Origin: CAMLFJ01 sp040902305
GTDB lineage: Bacteria > Methylomirabilota > Methylomirabilia > Rokubacteriales > CSP1-6
Direction of reading: 5' to 3'
DNA: 64,000 bases
Assembly (NCBI GenBank): GCA_040902305.1
Contig: JBBDXN010000125.1
Coordinates: 21,556 to 85,555, forward strand
In this document: positions 15,187 to 24,686 of the stretch, in pieces
Numbering within the stretch: position 1 is the first letter of the stretch
Layout of the letters: each line of letters begins with the position of its first letter
Position numbers and translations under genes: made by a program
Notes under the pieces: generated by a model
Told to the model about the DNA's origin: nothing
Seen by the model: only the letters and a program-made list of their open reading frames with translations
Databases searched by the model: none

Positions 15187-18100
15187 TCTCGGGCACGACC
15201 GCGAAGCCGCGCGTACGGATGGCCTCGTCCACCTGGATCTGGCGCCGCCGGTCGGCGGCGCGCCGCTCGCGCGCGGGCGCCTCCTAGAGCTCCCCCCCCC
15301 CGCCGCTCGCTCGCGGTCGCCTCCTCGCGCTCCCGGCGCTCTCCGTGGCGCCGATCGAGGATCACGGTGACCGGCTCGCCGGCGTACTCACGCTTGAGGT
15401 AGTCGTAGAGCTGGATATTGTGACGCGCCACCACGAACAGGTGCCCCAGGTGCAGCAGCTCCTCGGCGGCTCGCGACAGCCAGAAGCGCATGTCCATCTC
15501 GCGCAGCAGGCCCAGGGCCTTGGCCAGGTGATCCTCGGCGCGCTCGCGATCGCCGGCCAGGCGCAGGAGCCGGCCCAGGCCCAGGTGCGTGCGCGCCTGC
15601 AGCGGGCGCATCTCCAGCTCCTCGGCCAGCCCCAGGGCCTGGCCGTAGTAGCCTTCCGCCTCGCCCACCGCCGGCGGCTCGCCCACCGCGGCCAGCTCCC
15701 CCATCAGCCGCAGCGCGCCGGCCTGATGGCCGCGCTCCTTGTGCCGCAGGGCCAGGTCGAGCGCGCGCTGGGCCACGCTGCGCGCGCGATCAAGCTGGCC
15801 GGCGGCGGCCAGCCCCTCGCCGAGGTTCACGGTCCAGAGGGCGAGGTAGGCGCGCACGCCCAGGTCCTCGGTCAGCGACACGCCGTCCTCCAGGAGCCGC
15901 ATCCCTTCCTCGCGGCGCCCGAGCAGCACGAGGGTGAGCCCGAGGAGCGACGAGGGAATCGGCCGCCAGACGTCGAGGCTCTTCTCGCGGCAGGCGTCGA
16001 GGCTGCGCTGCAACGCGGGCAGCGCGCGCTCGAGCTGCCCGCGGCGGAGCCAGGCCAGCCCGGCCATGGTGCGCGCGATGGTCTGGGTGTAGGCGTGGCC
16101 GCTCGCCTCGCCGGCCCGCTGGGCTTTGTCGAGCGACAGGGCCGCCGCGTCGAACTCGCCGATCTCGGCCAGGGTGAAAGCGAGCCAGCCGCTCGAGGTG
16201 ACGTAGGAGACTCCGGCCTGCCCGCCGGGGGCGTCGCCCTGCACCAGCTCGAGGGCCTCCACGTTCTCGCGCAGGATCGAGTGCGCGCGCCGGTACTGCC
16301 CCTGCGCGTGGCAGCTATAGCCCAGGTAGCCCCGCGCCAGCGCCTGCAGCGCGGCGTCGCCGGCCGCGTCGCCGATGCGCAGGCAGCGCTCTCCGTACTC
16401 GATCGCGAGATCCGGCTCGCCCTTGAGGTAGTGGTAGTTGATCAGGTAGGTGTAGACGCGCGCCAGCCGCTGCTCGTCGCCGAGCTTCTCGGCCATCGCC
16501 TCCGCTTCCTGCGAGAGCGTCAGCACCCGCTCGAGCTGGCCGAGCTGGAGCAAGGGCGAGCGGAGGTCGAGGCGCAGATCGATCGCCTGCTCGGTGGCGG
16601 GCCGGCCCTCGGGCAGGCGCCCGAGCGCGCCCAGCGCCTGCTCGAAGAAGATCACCGCCTCGCGATTGGCGGAGCGCGCCGCCGCCTTCGTGCCCGCCTG
16701 GCGGAGATAGGCCACCGCCTTCGTCCACACCTCGCCGCGCACCGCGTGGTGGGCGAGCCGCTCGAAGTGCTCGGGCAGCCGGTCGGTGTAGAGCTGCTCC
16801 ATCGCCTGCACCACCCGGCCGTGGAGCGCGCGCCGGCGGTCCTGGAGCAGGCTCGAGTAGGCCACCTCGTGGGTCAGCGCGTGGCGGAAGGTGTATTCCA
16901 CGCTCGGGAACAGGCTGATCTCGTACAGGAACTCGCCGGCCTGGAGCAGGGTCAGGTTGCGGCGCACCGTCTCTTCCGACAAATCGGCGATCTCCTGCAG
17001 CAGCGCCAATGAGACATCCTTGCCGATGACCGCGGCCGCCTGCAGCAGGCGCTTGCTCTCGATGGGCAGCCGGTCGATGCGCGCGGCGAGCACCGCCTGC
17101 ACGGTGGCGGGCACCTGGACCTTCTGCACCTCCCGGGTCAGGCGATAGTGCCCGGGATTGCCCGCGAGCACCTTGCTCTCGGCCAGCGTGCGCACGCTTT
17201 CTTCCAGGAAGAACGGATTGCCCTCGGTGCGCTCGATCAGGAGCTGCTTGAGCGGACCGAGCCCGGGGTCGTCGCCCACCAGCGCGCGCAGCAGCTCCTC
17301 CGAGCCCTGCGGCGGCAGCGGATCGATCCGGAACTGGGTGTAGTAGCTCTTGCGCGCCCAGCCGTGCTGGTACTCGGGCCGGTAGCTCACGAGCACCAGC
17401 GCGCGGGCCAGGGGCAGGCTGTCCACCAGGCTGTCCAGGAAGGCCTGGCTCTCGGAGTCCAGCCAGTGCAGGTTCTCGAACACCGCGATCACCGGCTGGA
17501 CCTGGCCTTCTCGCAGGATCAGCCGCTTCACCGCGTCCAGCATGCGCTGGCGGCGCTGGGGCAGGTCCGGAGTCTGCCACTCCGCGTCGTCCACCGGCAC
17601 GTCGAGGAGCTGGAGGAACGCGGGCAGGGTGGGCCGCAGGCTCTCGTCGAGGGTCAGGAGCTTGCCGGTGACTTTCTCGCGAATCCGCCTCGCGTCGTCC
17701 CGCTCCTCCAGGTGGAAGTAGTTCTGGAGCAGCTCCTTGACGGTGAGGTACGAGGTGTTCTTGCCGTACGAAGTCGCCTGCGCCTCCATCATGAGCCAGC
17801 CGTGCGCGCGGTGGGAGTGGGTGAACTCCCAGAAGAGGCGCGACTTGCCGACTCCGGGCTCGCCCGAGACCGCCACCACCTGCCCGTGGCCGGCCGCCGC
17901 CCGCGCCATCGCCTGGTGCAGCGTGTCCACCTCGGCCTCGCGGCCCACGAACGGGGTGAGGCCGCGCGCCGCGCTGGCCTCGAGGCGGGAGTGCACCTGC
18001 TCGGTGCGGACCAGCTCGAAGATCTCCACCGGTTCCGGCATCCCCTTGACCGGCACCGGCCCCAGCGGCTTGACCTCCACGTAGCCCTCGGCCAGCCGCA

Positions 18101-18800
18101 GCGTCTCGCGCGAGATCAGCGTCGATCCGGGGCGCGCGAGCTGCTCCATGCGGGCGGCCAGGTGCGTGGTCTGGCCGATCGCCGAGTAGTCCATGTGCAG
18201 ATCGCTGTCGATGGCGCGCACCACAACCTCGCCCGAGTTGAGCCCGATGCGGATCTGCACGTCCACGCCCCGGCCGCGGCGCAGCTCCTCCGCGTACCAG
18301 CCCACCGTCTGCTGCATGCGGAGCGCGGCGTGGCAGGCGCGCACCGCGTGGTCCTCGTGGGCGAGCGGCGCGCCGAAGAGCGCCATGATCCCGTCGCCCA
18401 TCACCTGGTTCACGGTGCCTTCGTAGCGGTGCACCGCCTCCATCATCCGCTCGAGCACCGGATCGAGCAGCCGCCGGGCCTCTTCCGGATCCTGATCGGC
18501 CAGGAGCTCCATGGAGCCCTTGAGGTCGGCGAAGAGCACGGTGACCTGCTTGCGCTCGCCCTCGAGGGCGTGACGCGACGTCAGGATCTTCTCGGCGAGG
18601 TGCTTCGGGGTATAGCCCTGAGGGGAGGCCTGACGCTCCCCCGCCTCCGGGGTCGCGGGGGCGCCGCAGGAGCCGCAGAACCGCTTGTCGGGGAGCAGCT
18701 CCGCGCCGCAGCTCGGACAGCTCGTCTCCAGGCGGCCGCCGCACTCTTCACAGAACCGGACGCCCGCGCGGTTCTGCGACTGGCAGCGGGGACACTTCAC
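15009..18800 (-). CDS. Class III adenylate/guanylate cyclase with zinc ribbons, AAA-type ATPase and TPR array
   Basis: A protein of about 1,260 residues starting at GTG 18800 (GAGGAGGG upstream). Order: two zinc ribbons (CxxC pairs, residues 3-45); a class III cyclase domain with metal-binding Asp92 (VLFADLKGS) and Asp136 (VMGDGIMALFG); an STAND/AAA-like ATPase with Walker A GEPGVGKSRL near residue 342; then a long helical TPR region to about residue 1200. It is a likely signal receptor making cyclic nucleotide under ATPase/TPR control. The C-terminus is doubtful: ten C bases at 15292-15301 coincide with a frame change. In the other phase the protein would end ..RGFAVVPEIIGGA at 15170, a more natural terminus. 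Confidence 0.85.
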   Translation of the reverse strand: MKCPRCQSQNRAGVRFCEECGGRLETSCPSCGAELLPDKRFCGSCGAPATPEAGERQASPQGYTPKHLAEKILTSRHALEGERKQVTVLFADLKGSMELLADQDPEEARRLLDPVLERMMEAVHRYEGTVNQVMGDGIMALFGAPLAHEDHAVRACHAALRMQQTVGWYAEELRRGRGVDVQIRIGLNSGEVVVRAIDSDLHMDYSAIGQTTHLAARMEQLARPGSTLISRETLRLAEGYVEVKPLGPVPVKGMPEPVEIFELVRTEQVHSRLEASAARGLTPFVGREAEVDTLHQAMARAAAGHGQVVAVSGEPGVGKSRLFWEFTHSHRAHGWLMMEAQATSYGKNTSYLTVKELLQNYFHLEERDDARRIREKVTGKLLTLDESLRPTLPAFLQLLDVPVDDAEWQTPDLPQRRQRMLDAVKRLILREGQVQPVIAVFENLHWLDSESQAFLDSLVDSLPLARALVLVSYRPEYQHGWARKSYYTQFRIDPLPPQGSEELLRALVGDDPGLGPLKQLLIERTEGNPFFLEESVRTLAESKVLAGNPGHYRLTREVQKVQVPATVQAVLAARIDRLPIESKRLLQAAAVIGKDVSLALLQEIADLSEETVRRNLTLLQAGEFLYEISLFPSVEYTFRHALTHEVAYSSLLQDRRRALHGRVVQAMEQLYTDRLPEHFERLAHHAVRGEVWTKAVAYLRQAGTKAAARSANREAVIFFEQALGALGRLPEGRPATEQAIDLRLDLRSPLLQLGQLERVLTLSQEAEAMAEKLGDEQRLARVYTYLINYHYLKGEPDLAIEYGERCLRIGDAAGDAALQALARGYLGYSCHAQGQYRRAHSILRENVEALELVQGDAPGGQAGVSYVTSSGWLAFTLAEIGEFDAAALSLDKAQRAGEASGHAYTQTIARTMAGLAWLRRGQLERALPALQRSLDACREKSLDVWRPIPSSLLGLTLVLLGRREEGMRLLEDGVSLTEDLGVRAYLALWTVNLGEGLAAAGQLDRARSVAQRALDLALRHKERGHQAGALRLMGELAAVGEPPAVGEAEGYYGQALGLAEELEMRPLQARTHLGLGRLLRLAGDRERAEDHLAKALGLLREMDMRFWLSRAAEELLHLGHLFVVARHNIQLYDYLKREYAGEPVTVILDRRHGERREREEATASERRGGGALGGARARAARRRPAAPDPGGRGHPYARLRGRARDHRRGLTPAAGASRPIGERPRPTSRTSAARLPSAWACGSKATRSPTRGIAPRPSRPRTT

Positions 18801-18897
18801 CTCGGCCCTCCTCGGGGGGTCGAACGCCCGGACGGTAGCCCCGCAAGAGTAGCCGCTCGGCCGGTGGGGGTCAAGGGCCGGTGGACCAGGCCGGGCC

Positions 18898-20223
18898 TCA
18901 TCGCGGCTCCTCGGGCCCCAGGCGATAGCGGCGGATCTCGTCACGCACGTCCCGGACCGTGTCGCCCTCCAGCTCGATCCGTACCTCGTGCCGCTCCACG
19001 TCCCAGTGCCGCACCGTGGAGAGCCACCCGAAGATGCGACGGGCCTCGGGTACGAGGCGCCGGCCGCGATAGATCAGGGTCGTGCGCCCGGAGACGGGGA
19101 ACTGCTCCTGGCGCTCCATCTCGGTGCCGCAGAGGCGCATCACGTCCTCCCGGGTGGTCTTGCCCGGCTCGATCCGCTCGAGAATCTCGCGGGGCAGGAC
19201 CACGCCGGCGCGGGGGTCGCGCCCCTCCCGCCACGCGCCGAGCTGCACGCGCGCGGCCACCACGTCGGCCAGCCGGAGGAGGCCGCGCCCGAGGATCGGA
19301 CCCATCGCCTGCCCGAGGGCGAAGATGAGAAGCGGCGCCGCCACCAGCATCACGGTCTGCGTGCGCGAGAAGTAGCCGAACTGCACCGCGAGCTGCTGCG
19401 GGGTGATGCCGTCCCCGCGGTCGAGGAAGAGCGAGACCACCTCGGTGGACTCGAGCGTCTCGCTCAACCGTCTGATGGACGTCGGGGGATAGACCTCCTC
19501 GATCTTCAGGCGGTCGGACCGCGGGAACTGCACGATCAGCTCGGCCGGCGCGTCGGCGAGCGTGACCACCCGGTCGCGATGGGCGAGGTACATCGGGAAG
19601 AGCGGCCGGTCGCGCACCTCGTGGAACCCGATGGCCACCCGCGAGTGGCCGCCGCGAATGAGCGTCTCCACCCAGCCGACCTTCTGCGGCTTCACGAGCC
19701 CGGCCGCGTGCAACGTGAGCTCCATGAGCCAGCCCCGGTCGGCGAGCCGGGGCGTCCACGGGATGCGGATGAAGGTGGCGGGCGGGCTCAGCCCCAGCGC
19801 GCCCGTCTGCACGAAGGTGACGAACGGCGCGCCGGCGGCCTGGACCTCGGTGGCGCCGTCGGCGAGCCCGCGCGCCAAGAGGCCAACCCGCCCTTCGCCG
19901 ATCACGTCGAAGCCGCGGTCCGTCACGTAGCGCGCCAGCGCCGCGTCGGGCTTCTGATCGGTCGCGTCGTTCCGCACCTCGCCGGGCCAGAGCAGGTAGA
20001 TGTCCTGGGCCACGTCGGCGGGCCGGCGGTCCGGAGGGAGCAGCAGGCTCCAGGTCACCACCACCGGCACCGGCCCGGTCTCCTCGCGCACGGTGGCCCG
20101 GACCATCAGCGGTCCGACGGTGAACGGCGGTTCCGGGCGCGCCGCGAGGAAGAGCTGCCCCTCGGCGGATGCGGGAGCCAGGAGGAGCGCGAGGGCCGCG
20201 AGAGACCAGGCAAGGCGGCGCAT
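18898..20223 (-). CDS. Secreted or membrane-anchored hypothetical protein with an OmlA/SmpA-like C-terminus
   Basis: 441 residues from ATG 20223. A signal peptide (RRLAWSLAALALLLAPASAEG) is followed by a beta-rich extracytoplasmic part. A hydrophobic segment (about residues 305-325, TVMLVAAPLLIFALGQAMGP) follows, then a C-terminal domain beginning IEPGKTTREDVMRLCG, which matches the 'G.Tt..dV..l.G.P' start of SmpA/OmlA (BamE-like) domains. The whole-protein function is unknown. Divergent from the membrane-protein gene at 20297. Confidence 0.75.
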   Translation of the reverse strand: MRRLAWSLAALALLLAPASAEGQLFLAARPEPPFTVGPLMVRATVREETGPVPVVVTWSLLLPPDRRPADVAQDIYLLWPGEVRNDATDQKPDAALARYVTDRGFDVIGEGRVGLLARGLADGATEVQAAGAPFVTFVQTGALGLSPPATFIRIPWTPRLADRGWLMELTLHAAGLVKPQKVGWVETLIRGGHSRVAIGFHEVRDRPLFPMYLAHRDRVVTLADAPAELIVQFPRSDRLKIEEVYPPTSIRRLSETLESTEVVSLFLDRGDGITPQQLAVQFGYFSRTQTVMLVAAPLLIFALGQAMGPILGRGLLRLADVVAARVQLGAWREGRDPRAGVVLPREILERIEPGKTTREDVMRLCGTEMERQEQFPVSGRTTLIYRGRRLVPEARRIFGWLSTVRHWDVERHEVRIELEGDTVRDVRDEIRRYRLGPEEPR

Positions 20224-20283
20224 GGTCGAGGCCCGATCATACCTGTCCCACCCCGGCCATGCCAGGCGGGAGCGCGGCCGTGC

Positions 20284-20289
20284 TAGATT
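20284..20289 (+). promoter_or_regulatory. Leaderless-type -10 box (TAGATT)
   Basis: TAGATT lies seven bases before ATG 20297, with only C-rich sequence between and no ribosome site. Confidence 0.45.
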
Positions 20290-20296
20290 TGCCCCC

Positions 20297-21283
20297 ATGC
20301 GCGACACGCCGTCTCATGTTTCGCGAGAGCGCGGGCGGAGCCACGACCGGAGCCCAGGCCGCGTGGCGGCGACCGCGGCGGCGGTCGCCGCGTGGGGCCG
20401 GCCGTATGCGGGCTGGGCCTTCTGGCTGGGGCTGCTGACCCTCATCGCGGTGGCGCTCCTCACCATGCCCGGCAATCCGGTGCTCGACCTCAACAATCGC
20501 CGGTATCGTGAGCCCGCAACGATCCTGGCCCACGTGGGCGCGCTGCTCTTTCTGTTCGGCTTGCTGCCCTCCGCCCCGCGCGGGCTCGCGGCGATCGCGG
20601 CCCTCTCGCCCGCTCGGCGACTCACGCTCCTCGGCGCGGTCACGGTGGCGCCGCTGGCGGTGCTCGGCCTCATCGCGCTGGGCTGGCCCGCCTACGCGCG
20701 CGCGCTCACGCGCGAATGGGGCCTGGTCGAGCCCGCCGACGCCACGCTCTACCTCATCGCCGCCTGGGTCGCCTGGCGTCACGCCGCGCTGCTGGGTCCG
20801 CGCGCCCCGGACCATCGCGCCTACCGCTTCGTCGCGTTCGGGTGCGGGGTGCTGGCCCTCGAGGAGATGGATTGGCTCGGCATCCTGAGCCCCCTGATCG
20901 GCCGCGTCGGCGCCTCGAACGTCTACCTCGGCTCCTCTCACGACCTGCTCAAGGTGGCCTGGCACTATCACTGGGTCGCGATCCCGCTCGCGATCTCGGT
21001 GCTGCTCGTGCTCGCCACGGTCTGGTACCGCGGCTATCTCACGGTGGGCTTCGTCCGGCGGGAGATCCTCGACCCGACCACGCTGCCGCTCTACGGCGCG
21101 CTGGTGGCGCAGGCGGTGGCCCAGATCCTCGACGTGGAGGACTCGCTGCTGAGCGCGCGACATCCATTCTTTCGCTACCCCCTGGAGGAGCCGTTCGAGC
21201 TGCTGTCGGAGCTCTTGCTCGTGAGCGGCCTGGTGCTCAAGTACTGCCGCGACTGGCGCCGGGCCGGCCGGCCTCGGGTGTGA
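20297..21283 (+). CDS. Polytopic integral membrane protein, unknown family
   Basis: 328 residues. ATG 20297 is favoured over more upstream starts because a TAGATT box sits seven bases before it. A basic cytosolic head of about 35 residues precedes roughly seven membrane segments (first WAFWLGLLTLIAVALLTMP). Conserved-looking polar patches EEMDWLGILS and HDLLKVAWHYHW lie between helices. No transporter signature is recognised. The next gene starts 31 bases on but has its own -10-like box, so co-transcription is uncertain. Confidence 0.75.
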   Translation: MRDTPSHVSRERGRSHDRSPGRVAATAAAVAAWGRPYAGWAFWLGLLTLIAVALLTMPGNPVLDLNNRRYREPATILAHVGALLFLFGLLPSAPRGLAAIAALSPARRLTLLGAVTVAPLAVLGLIALGWPAYARALTREWGLVEPADATLYLIAAWVAWRHAALLGPRAPDHRAYRFVAFGCGVLALEEMDWLGILSPLIGRVGASNVYLGSSHDLLKVAWHYHWVAIPLAISVLLVLATVWYRGYLTVGFVRREILDPTTLPLYGALVAQAVAQILDVEDSLLSARHPFFRYPLEEPFELLSELLLVSGLVLKYCRDWRRAGRPRV

Positions 21284-21301
21284 CCGGCATCGGGGGTGTG
21301 G

Positions 21302-21307
21302 TAGGCT
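21302..21307 (+). promoter_or_regulatory. Leaderless-type -10 box (TAGGCT)
   Basis: TAGGCT lies seven bases before ATG 21315, without Shine-Dalgarno. Confidence 0.45.
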
Positions 21308-21314
21308 CGCGCCC

Positions 21315-22676
21315 ATGAACGCCACCGCGCTGCTGGCCGAGTTCGTCACGAAGAGCCGCCCCGAGGACTGCCCGGCGGCCGCGCTCGAGGCCGCGCGCCG
21401 GGCCATCCTCGACTGCCTGGGGGTCATGCTCGCCGGTTCCATCGAGCCGGCCGCGCGGATCCTCCAGCGGGTGGCGCAGGCCGAAGGTGGAGCGCCGCTG
21501 GCCACCGTGGTGGGCACGGGCCGGCGCACCGGCGCGGTGTGGGCGGCGCTCTGCAACGGCACCGCGGCGCACGCGCTCGACTTCGACGACACCAACTTCG
21601 CCTTGATGGGCCACCCCTCGGCCCCGGTGCTGGCGGCGGCGCTGGCCGCCGGCGAGCTGGCGCTGGTCGACGGCCGCGCGGTGCTGCACGCCTTCCTGCT
21701 GGGCTTCGAGGTCGAGACCACGCTGGCCGAGGTGATCAACCCGGCGCACTACGCGCACGGCTGGCACGCCACCTGTACGCTCGGCACGCTGGGCGCGGCG
21801 GCGGCGGCGGCGCGGCTGCTCGGGCTCGACGCCGCGCAGACCCGCCATGCCCTCGCGGTGGCCGCCTCCCAGTCCTCGGGGCTGAAGGAAAACTTCGGCA
21901 CCATGACCAAGCCCTTTCACGCCGGGCACGCGGCCCGGAGCGGCGTGCTGTCCGCCTTGATGGCGCGCGAGGGCTGGACCGCGTCGGAGCACGCGCTGGA
22001 AGGCCCCCAGGGCTTCTTCAGCGTGCTGGGCGCGGGCCAGCGCGCGCTCGAGCCGCTCGGGACCCTCGGCGCCCCGTGGAAGATCCTGACCACCGGCGTC
22101 GCGGTGAAGCCGTATCCCTCCTGCGCCTGCACGCATTCCATCATCGACAGCGCGCTCGAGCTGAGACGTGTCGAGGGCATCCGGCCGGACGAGGTGGAGG
22201 AGGTCACGGTGGCGGTCGCCGCGGGCGTCCCGCGCATTCTCATCCACTCGCGCCCCCGCACCGGTCTCGAGGCGAAGTTCTCCGCCGAGTTCGTGGCCGC
22301 CGCCGCGCTGACCGAAGGCCGCGTGGGCATGTCCACCTTCCAGGACGAGCGCGCGCAGGATCCCGGCCTCCGGCGGCTGATGGAGCGCATCACCGTCGTG
22401 GTGGATCCCCAGATCCCCACCGATCTCGAGCGTCACATGTGGACGCGCGTGACCGTGCGCTTGAAGGGGGGACGATCCGCCAGCATCGGCCCGCGGCCGG
22501 TGCCGGGCCATCCCGGCAATCCGCTGACGCGGGAGGCGCTGCGGGAGAAGTTCACGGAGTGCGCCGGCCTCGTGCTGCCCGCCGACCGCGTGGACTCGGT
22601 GGCCCAGATGATCGAAGCCCTCGACACCTGCCCCGACCTCCGGAGCCTGACCGCGATCCTCGATCCCGGCCGCTGA
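21315..22676 (+). CDS. MmgE/PrpD family protein
   Basis: 453 residues, the normal length for the MmgE/PrpD (2-methylcitrate dehydratase-like) family. Diagnostic stretches include AALCNGTAAHALDFDDTNF (about residues 77-95), HGWHATCTLGTLGAAAAAARLLGL and GTMTKPFHAGHAARSGVLSA, followed by KPYPSCACTHSIIDSALEL. Family members dehydrate tricarboxylic acids or related hydroxy acids; many paralogues, including cis-aconitate decarboxylase, exist, so the exact substrate is open. No propionate genes are adjacent. Confidence 0.9.
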   Translation: MNATALLAEFVTKSRPEDCPAAALEAARRAILDCLGVMLAGSIEPAARILQRVAQAEGGAPLATVVGTGRRTGAVWAALCNGTAAHALDFDDTNFALMGHPSAPVLAAALAAGELALVDGRAVLHAFLLGFEVETTLAEVINPAHYAHGWHATCTLGTLGAAAAAARLLGLDAAQTRHALAVAASQSSGLKENFGTMTKPFHAGHAARSGVLSALMAREGWTASEHALEGPQGFFSVLGAGQRALEPLGTLGAPWKILTTGVAVKPYPSCACTHSIIDSALELRRVEGIRPDEVEEVTVAVAAGVPRILIHSRPRTGLEAKFSAEFVAAAALTEGRVGMSTFQDERAQDPGLRRLMERITVVVDPQIPTDLERHMWTRVTVRLKGGRSASIGPRPVPGHPGNPLTREALREKFTECAGLVLPADRVDSVAQMIEALDTCPDLRSLTAILDPGR

Positions 22677-22691
22677 GCGCGGCCGCGGGGC

Positions 22692-23471
22692 TCAACCCGC
22701 CTCGACCGGCCTCCGCAGCCACCGGAGCGACCCGGCGAAGACCACGGCCGTGACCAGGAGCAGGGCCGCGTGCACCCCGCGCCCCTGCGGGGAGCCGATC
22801 GCGGCCAGCAGCAGCACCGACACCGTGTTGTTGGCCACGTGGCAGATGACGGCGGGGATCACGCTGGCGGATCGCTCCGCCACCAGCCCGAGATAGAGCC
22901 CGATCCCGGCGGCCAGCACGCCGTGCACCCACTCGCCGTGAATCAGCCCGAAGGCGAGCGCGGTCACCAGGATGGCCGGCCCCGGACTCCACACCCGGCG
23001 GAGCCGCGTCTGCATGAAGCCGCGAAAGAACAGCTCCTCGCCGACGGGCGCGACCCCGCCCACCACGAGCACCGCCAGCACGAGCGCGAGCGGGGACGCG
23101 CCGCCCAGGGTGCGCGCGATCCATTCGACGTTGGCGCCGAGGCCCAGGCCCAGCAGGAGCGCGAGCGACTCGAGCCCCTGGCTCAGCGCGAGCACGCCGA
23201 CGATCATCGCGGCGAGGGCGCGGCCGGACACGTGGCTCGGGAGCAGCCGGACCCCCTCGCGCCGCGGGCGACCCGCGGCGAGCAGCGCGAGCGCGACGAG
23301 AGCCAGCGACGAGGCGGGCACGCCCACGAGGAGCGCGGCGAGTCCGTCCCGCTCCAGATCGAACGCGCCGGAGTGGCGGGTCGCGACCACGGCCACCGCC
23401 ATGAGCTGCAGCCCGAATACCGACGCGACGGCCGCGAGGTAGACGAGGAGGGTGCCGGCGATCACCCGCAT
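22692..23471 (-). CDS. CPBP-family intramembrane metalloprotease
   Basis: 259 residues and about eight membrane segments. The Abi/CPBP motifs are complete: EELFFRG (Glu145, Glu146, Arg150), His178 in FGLIHGEW, and HVANN (His211, Asn214). These form the intramembrane metal site of CAAX-prenyl-protease-like glutamic enzymes. Bacterial homologues cleave membrane peptides or act in bacteriocin immunity; the role here is unknown. Convergent with the MmgE/PrpD gene. Confidence 0.85.
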   Translation of the reverse strand: MRVIAGTLLVYLAAVASVFGLQLMAVAVVATRHSGAFDLERDGLAALLVGVPASSLALVALALLAAGRPRREGVRLLPSHVSGRALAAMIVGVLALSQGLESLALLLGLGLGANVEWIARTLGGASPLALVLAVLVVGGVAPVGEELFFRGFMQTRLRRVWSPGPAILVTALAFGLIHGEWVHGVLAAGIGLYLGLVAERSASVIPAVICHVANNTVSVLLLAAIGSPQGRGVHAALLLVTAVVFAGSLRWLRRPVEAG

Positions 23472-23509
23472 GATTGACTGGCCTGCTCTACTCTACCGCC
23501 CGCCCGTCA

Positions 23510-23551
23510 GACCACCCCTCACCCTGCCCTCTCCCCTGAGGGGAGAGGGAT
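23510..23551. repeat. REP-like intergenic palindrome, copy 1
   Basis: CCCCTCACCCTGCCCTCTCC is followed by a palindromic centre in which CCCTCTCCCC faces GGGGAGAGGG. The same module recurs at 50075-50225 and 54884-54950. It sits directly after the cytochrome c stop and upstream of the CPBP gene, as repetitive extragenic palindromes do. Confidence 0.7.
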
Positions 23552-23555
23552 GACA

Positions 23556-24602
23556 TCAGTGGTGGCAGGTCACGCACTCCAGTGGCGCGTTCCGGCGGGC
23601 GCTCTCGCTGCCCGGCGCCGGGAAGACCGAGGGGATCGGCGCATCGGCGGCGGTCTGGATGCCCTGGACACCCTTGACGTTGGCGGTGCGGTGGCACTCC
23701 ACGCACCAGCCCATGGTCAGCTTGGGCGGCTGGGCGGGGATCCCCACGAGGTTCATGAGATCGTTGACGATGCTCTGTCCGGTCTCGGCGTGCACCCGCT
23801 CCATGGCCTCGATCCGGCCGTGGCAGGTCTGGCACTGCACCCCCGCCTGCACGTGCGGCTTGTGAGGGAACTGGGCGTGCTCGGGCACCTTGAAGACGCG
23901 GACCCACGGGATGGGCTCCTTGCGCTCCCAGTAGCCGTGCAGCTTCTGGACTTCCGGATTGCCCTGGGCGGCCACGATCTTGTGGCAGCCCATGCAGCGC
24001 TCCACCGAGGGCACTCCCGCCGCGCTGCTGCGCCGCGCGCCCGCGTGACAGTACTGGCAGCCGATCTGGTAGGAGCCCGCGTGGATCACGTGGCTGAAGA
24101 AGATCGGCTGCACCGGGCCCTGGCGCTTGGTGGCGACCGGCAGCACCTTCTTGGGATCGAACGCGGGCTCGGCCAGGGTCCGGACGTAGGCGATCACCTC
24201 GTTGATCTGCCCGTCGGACAGGAACGGCTTGAAGTTCGGCATCAACGGCGAGAGCCCGACCTCCTGACCCCCGTGCGCGATGATGCTGAAGAGGAAGTGA
24301 TCCGGCAGGGCGTTGACGATGCGCCCTTCCGTCAGGTTCTGCGGCTTGATGGGCAGGTTCTCGCCGGCGAGCCCGTCGCCCTTGCCCTCGGCACCGTGAC
24401 AGTTGGCGCAGTACACGCCGAAGGTCTGCTTGCCCCGCTCGATGATCCGCGGGTCGATGCCGCCGGCCCCATGGCCCGGGGCCGCCCCCTTCTGGCCCGG
24501 CGGGGTGGCGGACTTGGCGGACATGGGGAACCCGATCAGGATGCCGATCAGGACGGCCCCGACGGCCGCGCTAGCGACGACGGCGAAGCGTGGGATGCGC
24601 AT
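23556..24602 (-). CDS. Hexaheme cytochrome c: monoheme domain fused to an ActA-like pentaheme domain
   Basis: 348 residues from ATG 24602 (GGGAGA upstream; a GTG at 24635 is possible). An N-terminal signal anchor (residues 5-25) precedes a cytochrome c domain with CANCH (Cys65). Five more heme sites follow: CQYCH (182), CMGCH (203), CQTCH (257), CVECH (300) and CVTCH (343). The second half (FFSHVIHAG..CQYCHAGARRS..P..CMGCH and IPWVRVFKVP) closely follows the ActA subunit of alternative complex III. No other act genes are adjacent. It probably carries electrons on the periplasmic side. Confidence 0.85.
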   Translation of the reverse strand: MRIPRFAVVASAAVGAVLIGILIGFPMSAKSATPPGQKGAAPGHGAGGIDPRIIERGKQTFGVYCANCHGAEGKGDGLAGENLPIKPQNLTEGRIVNALPDHFLFSIIAHGGQEVGLSPLMPNFKPFLSDGQINEVIAYVRTLAEPAFDPKKVLPVATKRQGPVQPIFFSHVIHAGSYQIGCQYCHAGARRSSAAGVPSVERCMGCHKIVAAQGNPEVQKLHGYWERKEPIPWVRVFKVPEHAQFPHKPHVQAGVQCQTCHGRIEAMERVHAETGQSIVNDLMNLVGIPAQPPKLTMGWCVECHRTANVKGVQGIQTAADAPIPSVFPAPGSESARRNAPLECVTCHH

Positions 24603-24686
24603 GAGGTTCGAGCTGTCTCCCTGGAAAAACCCCACCGAATATACTCAAACCAGCGCCGGAATCCTAGTGAGAAAATTCACGGACCC

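Noticed and set aside
15345..19328. Very long rightward open frames (up to about 700 codons) across the cyclase region
   Set aside because: They are antisense shadows typical of GC-rich genes: His/Arg/Gly/Ala-rich, no family motifs, and the minus-strand protein has clear domains.
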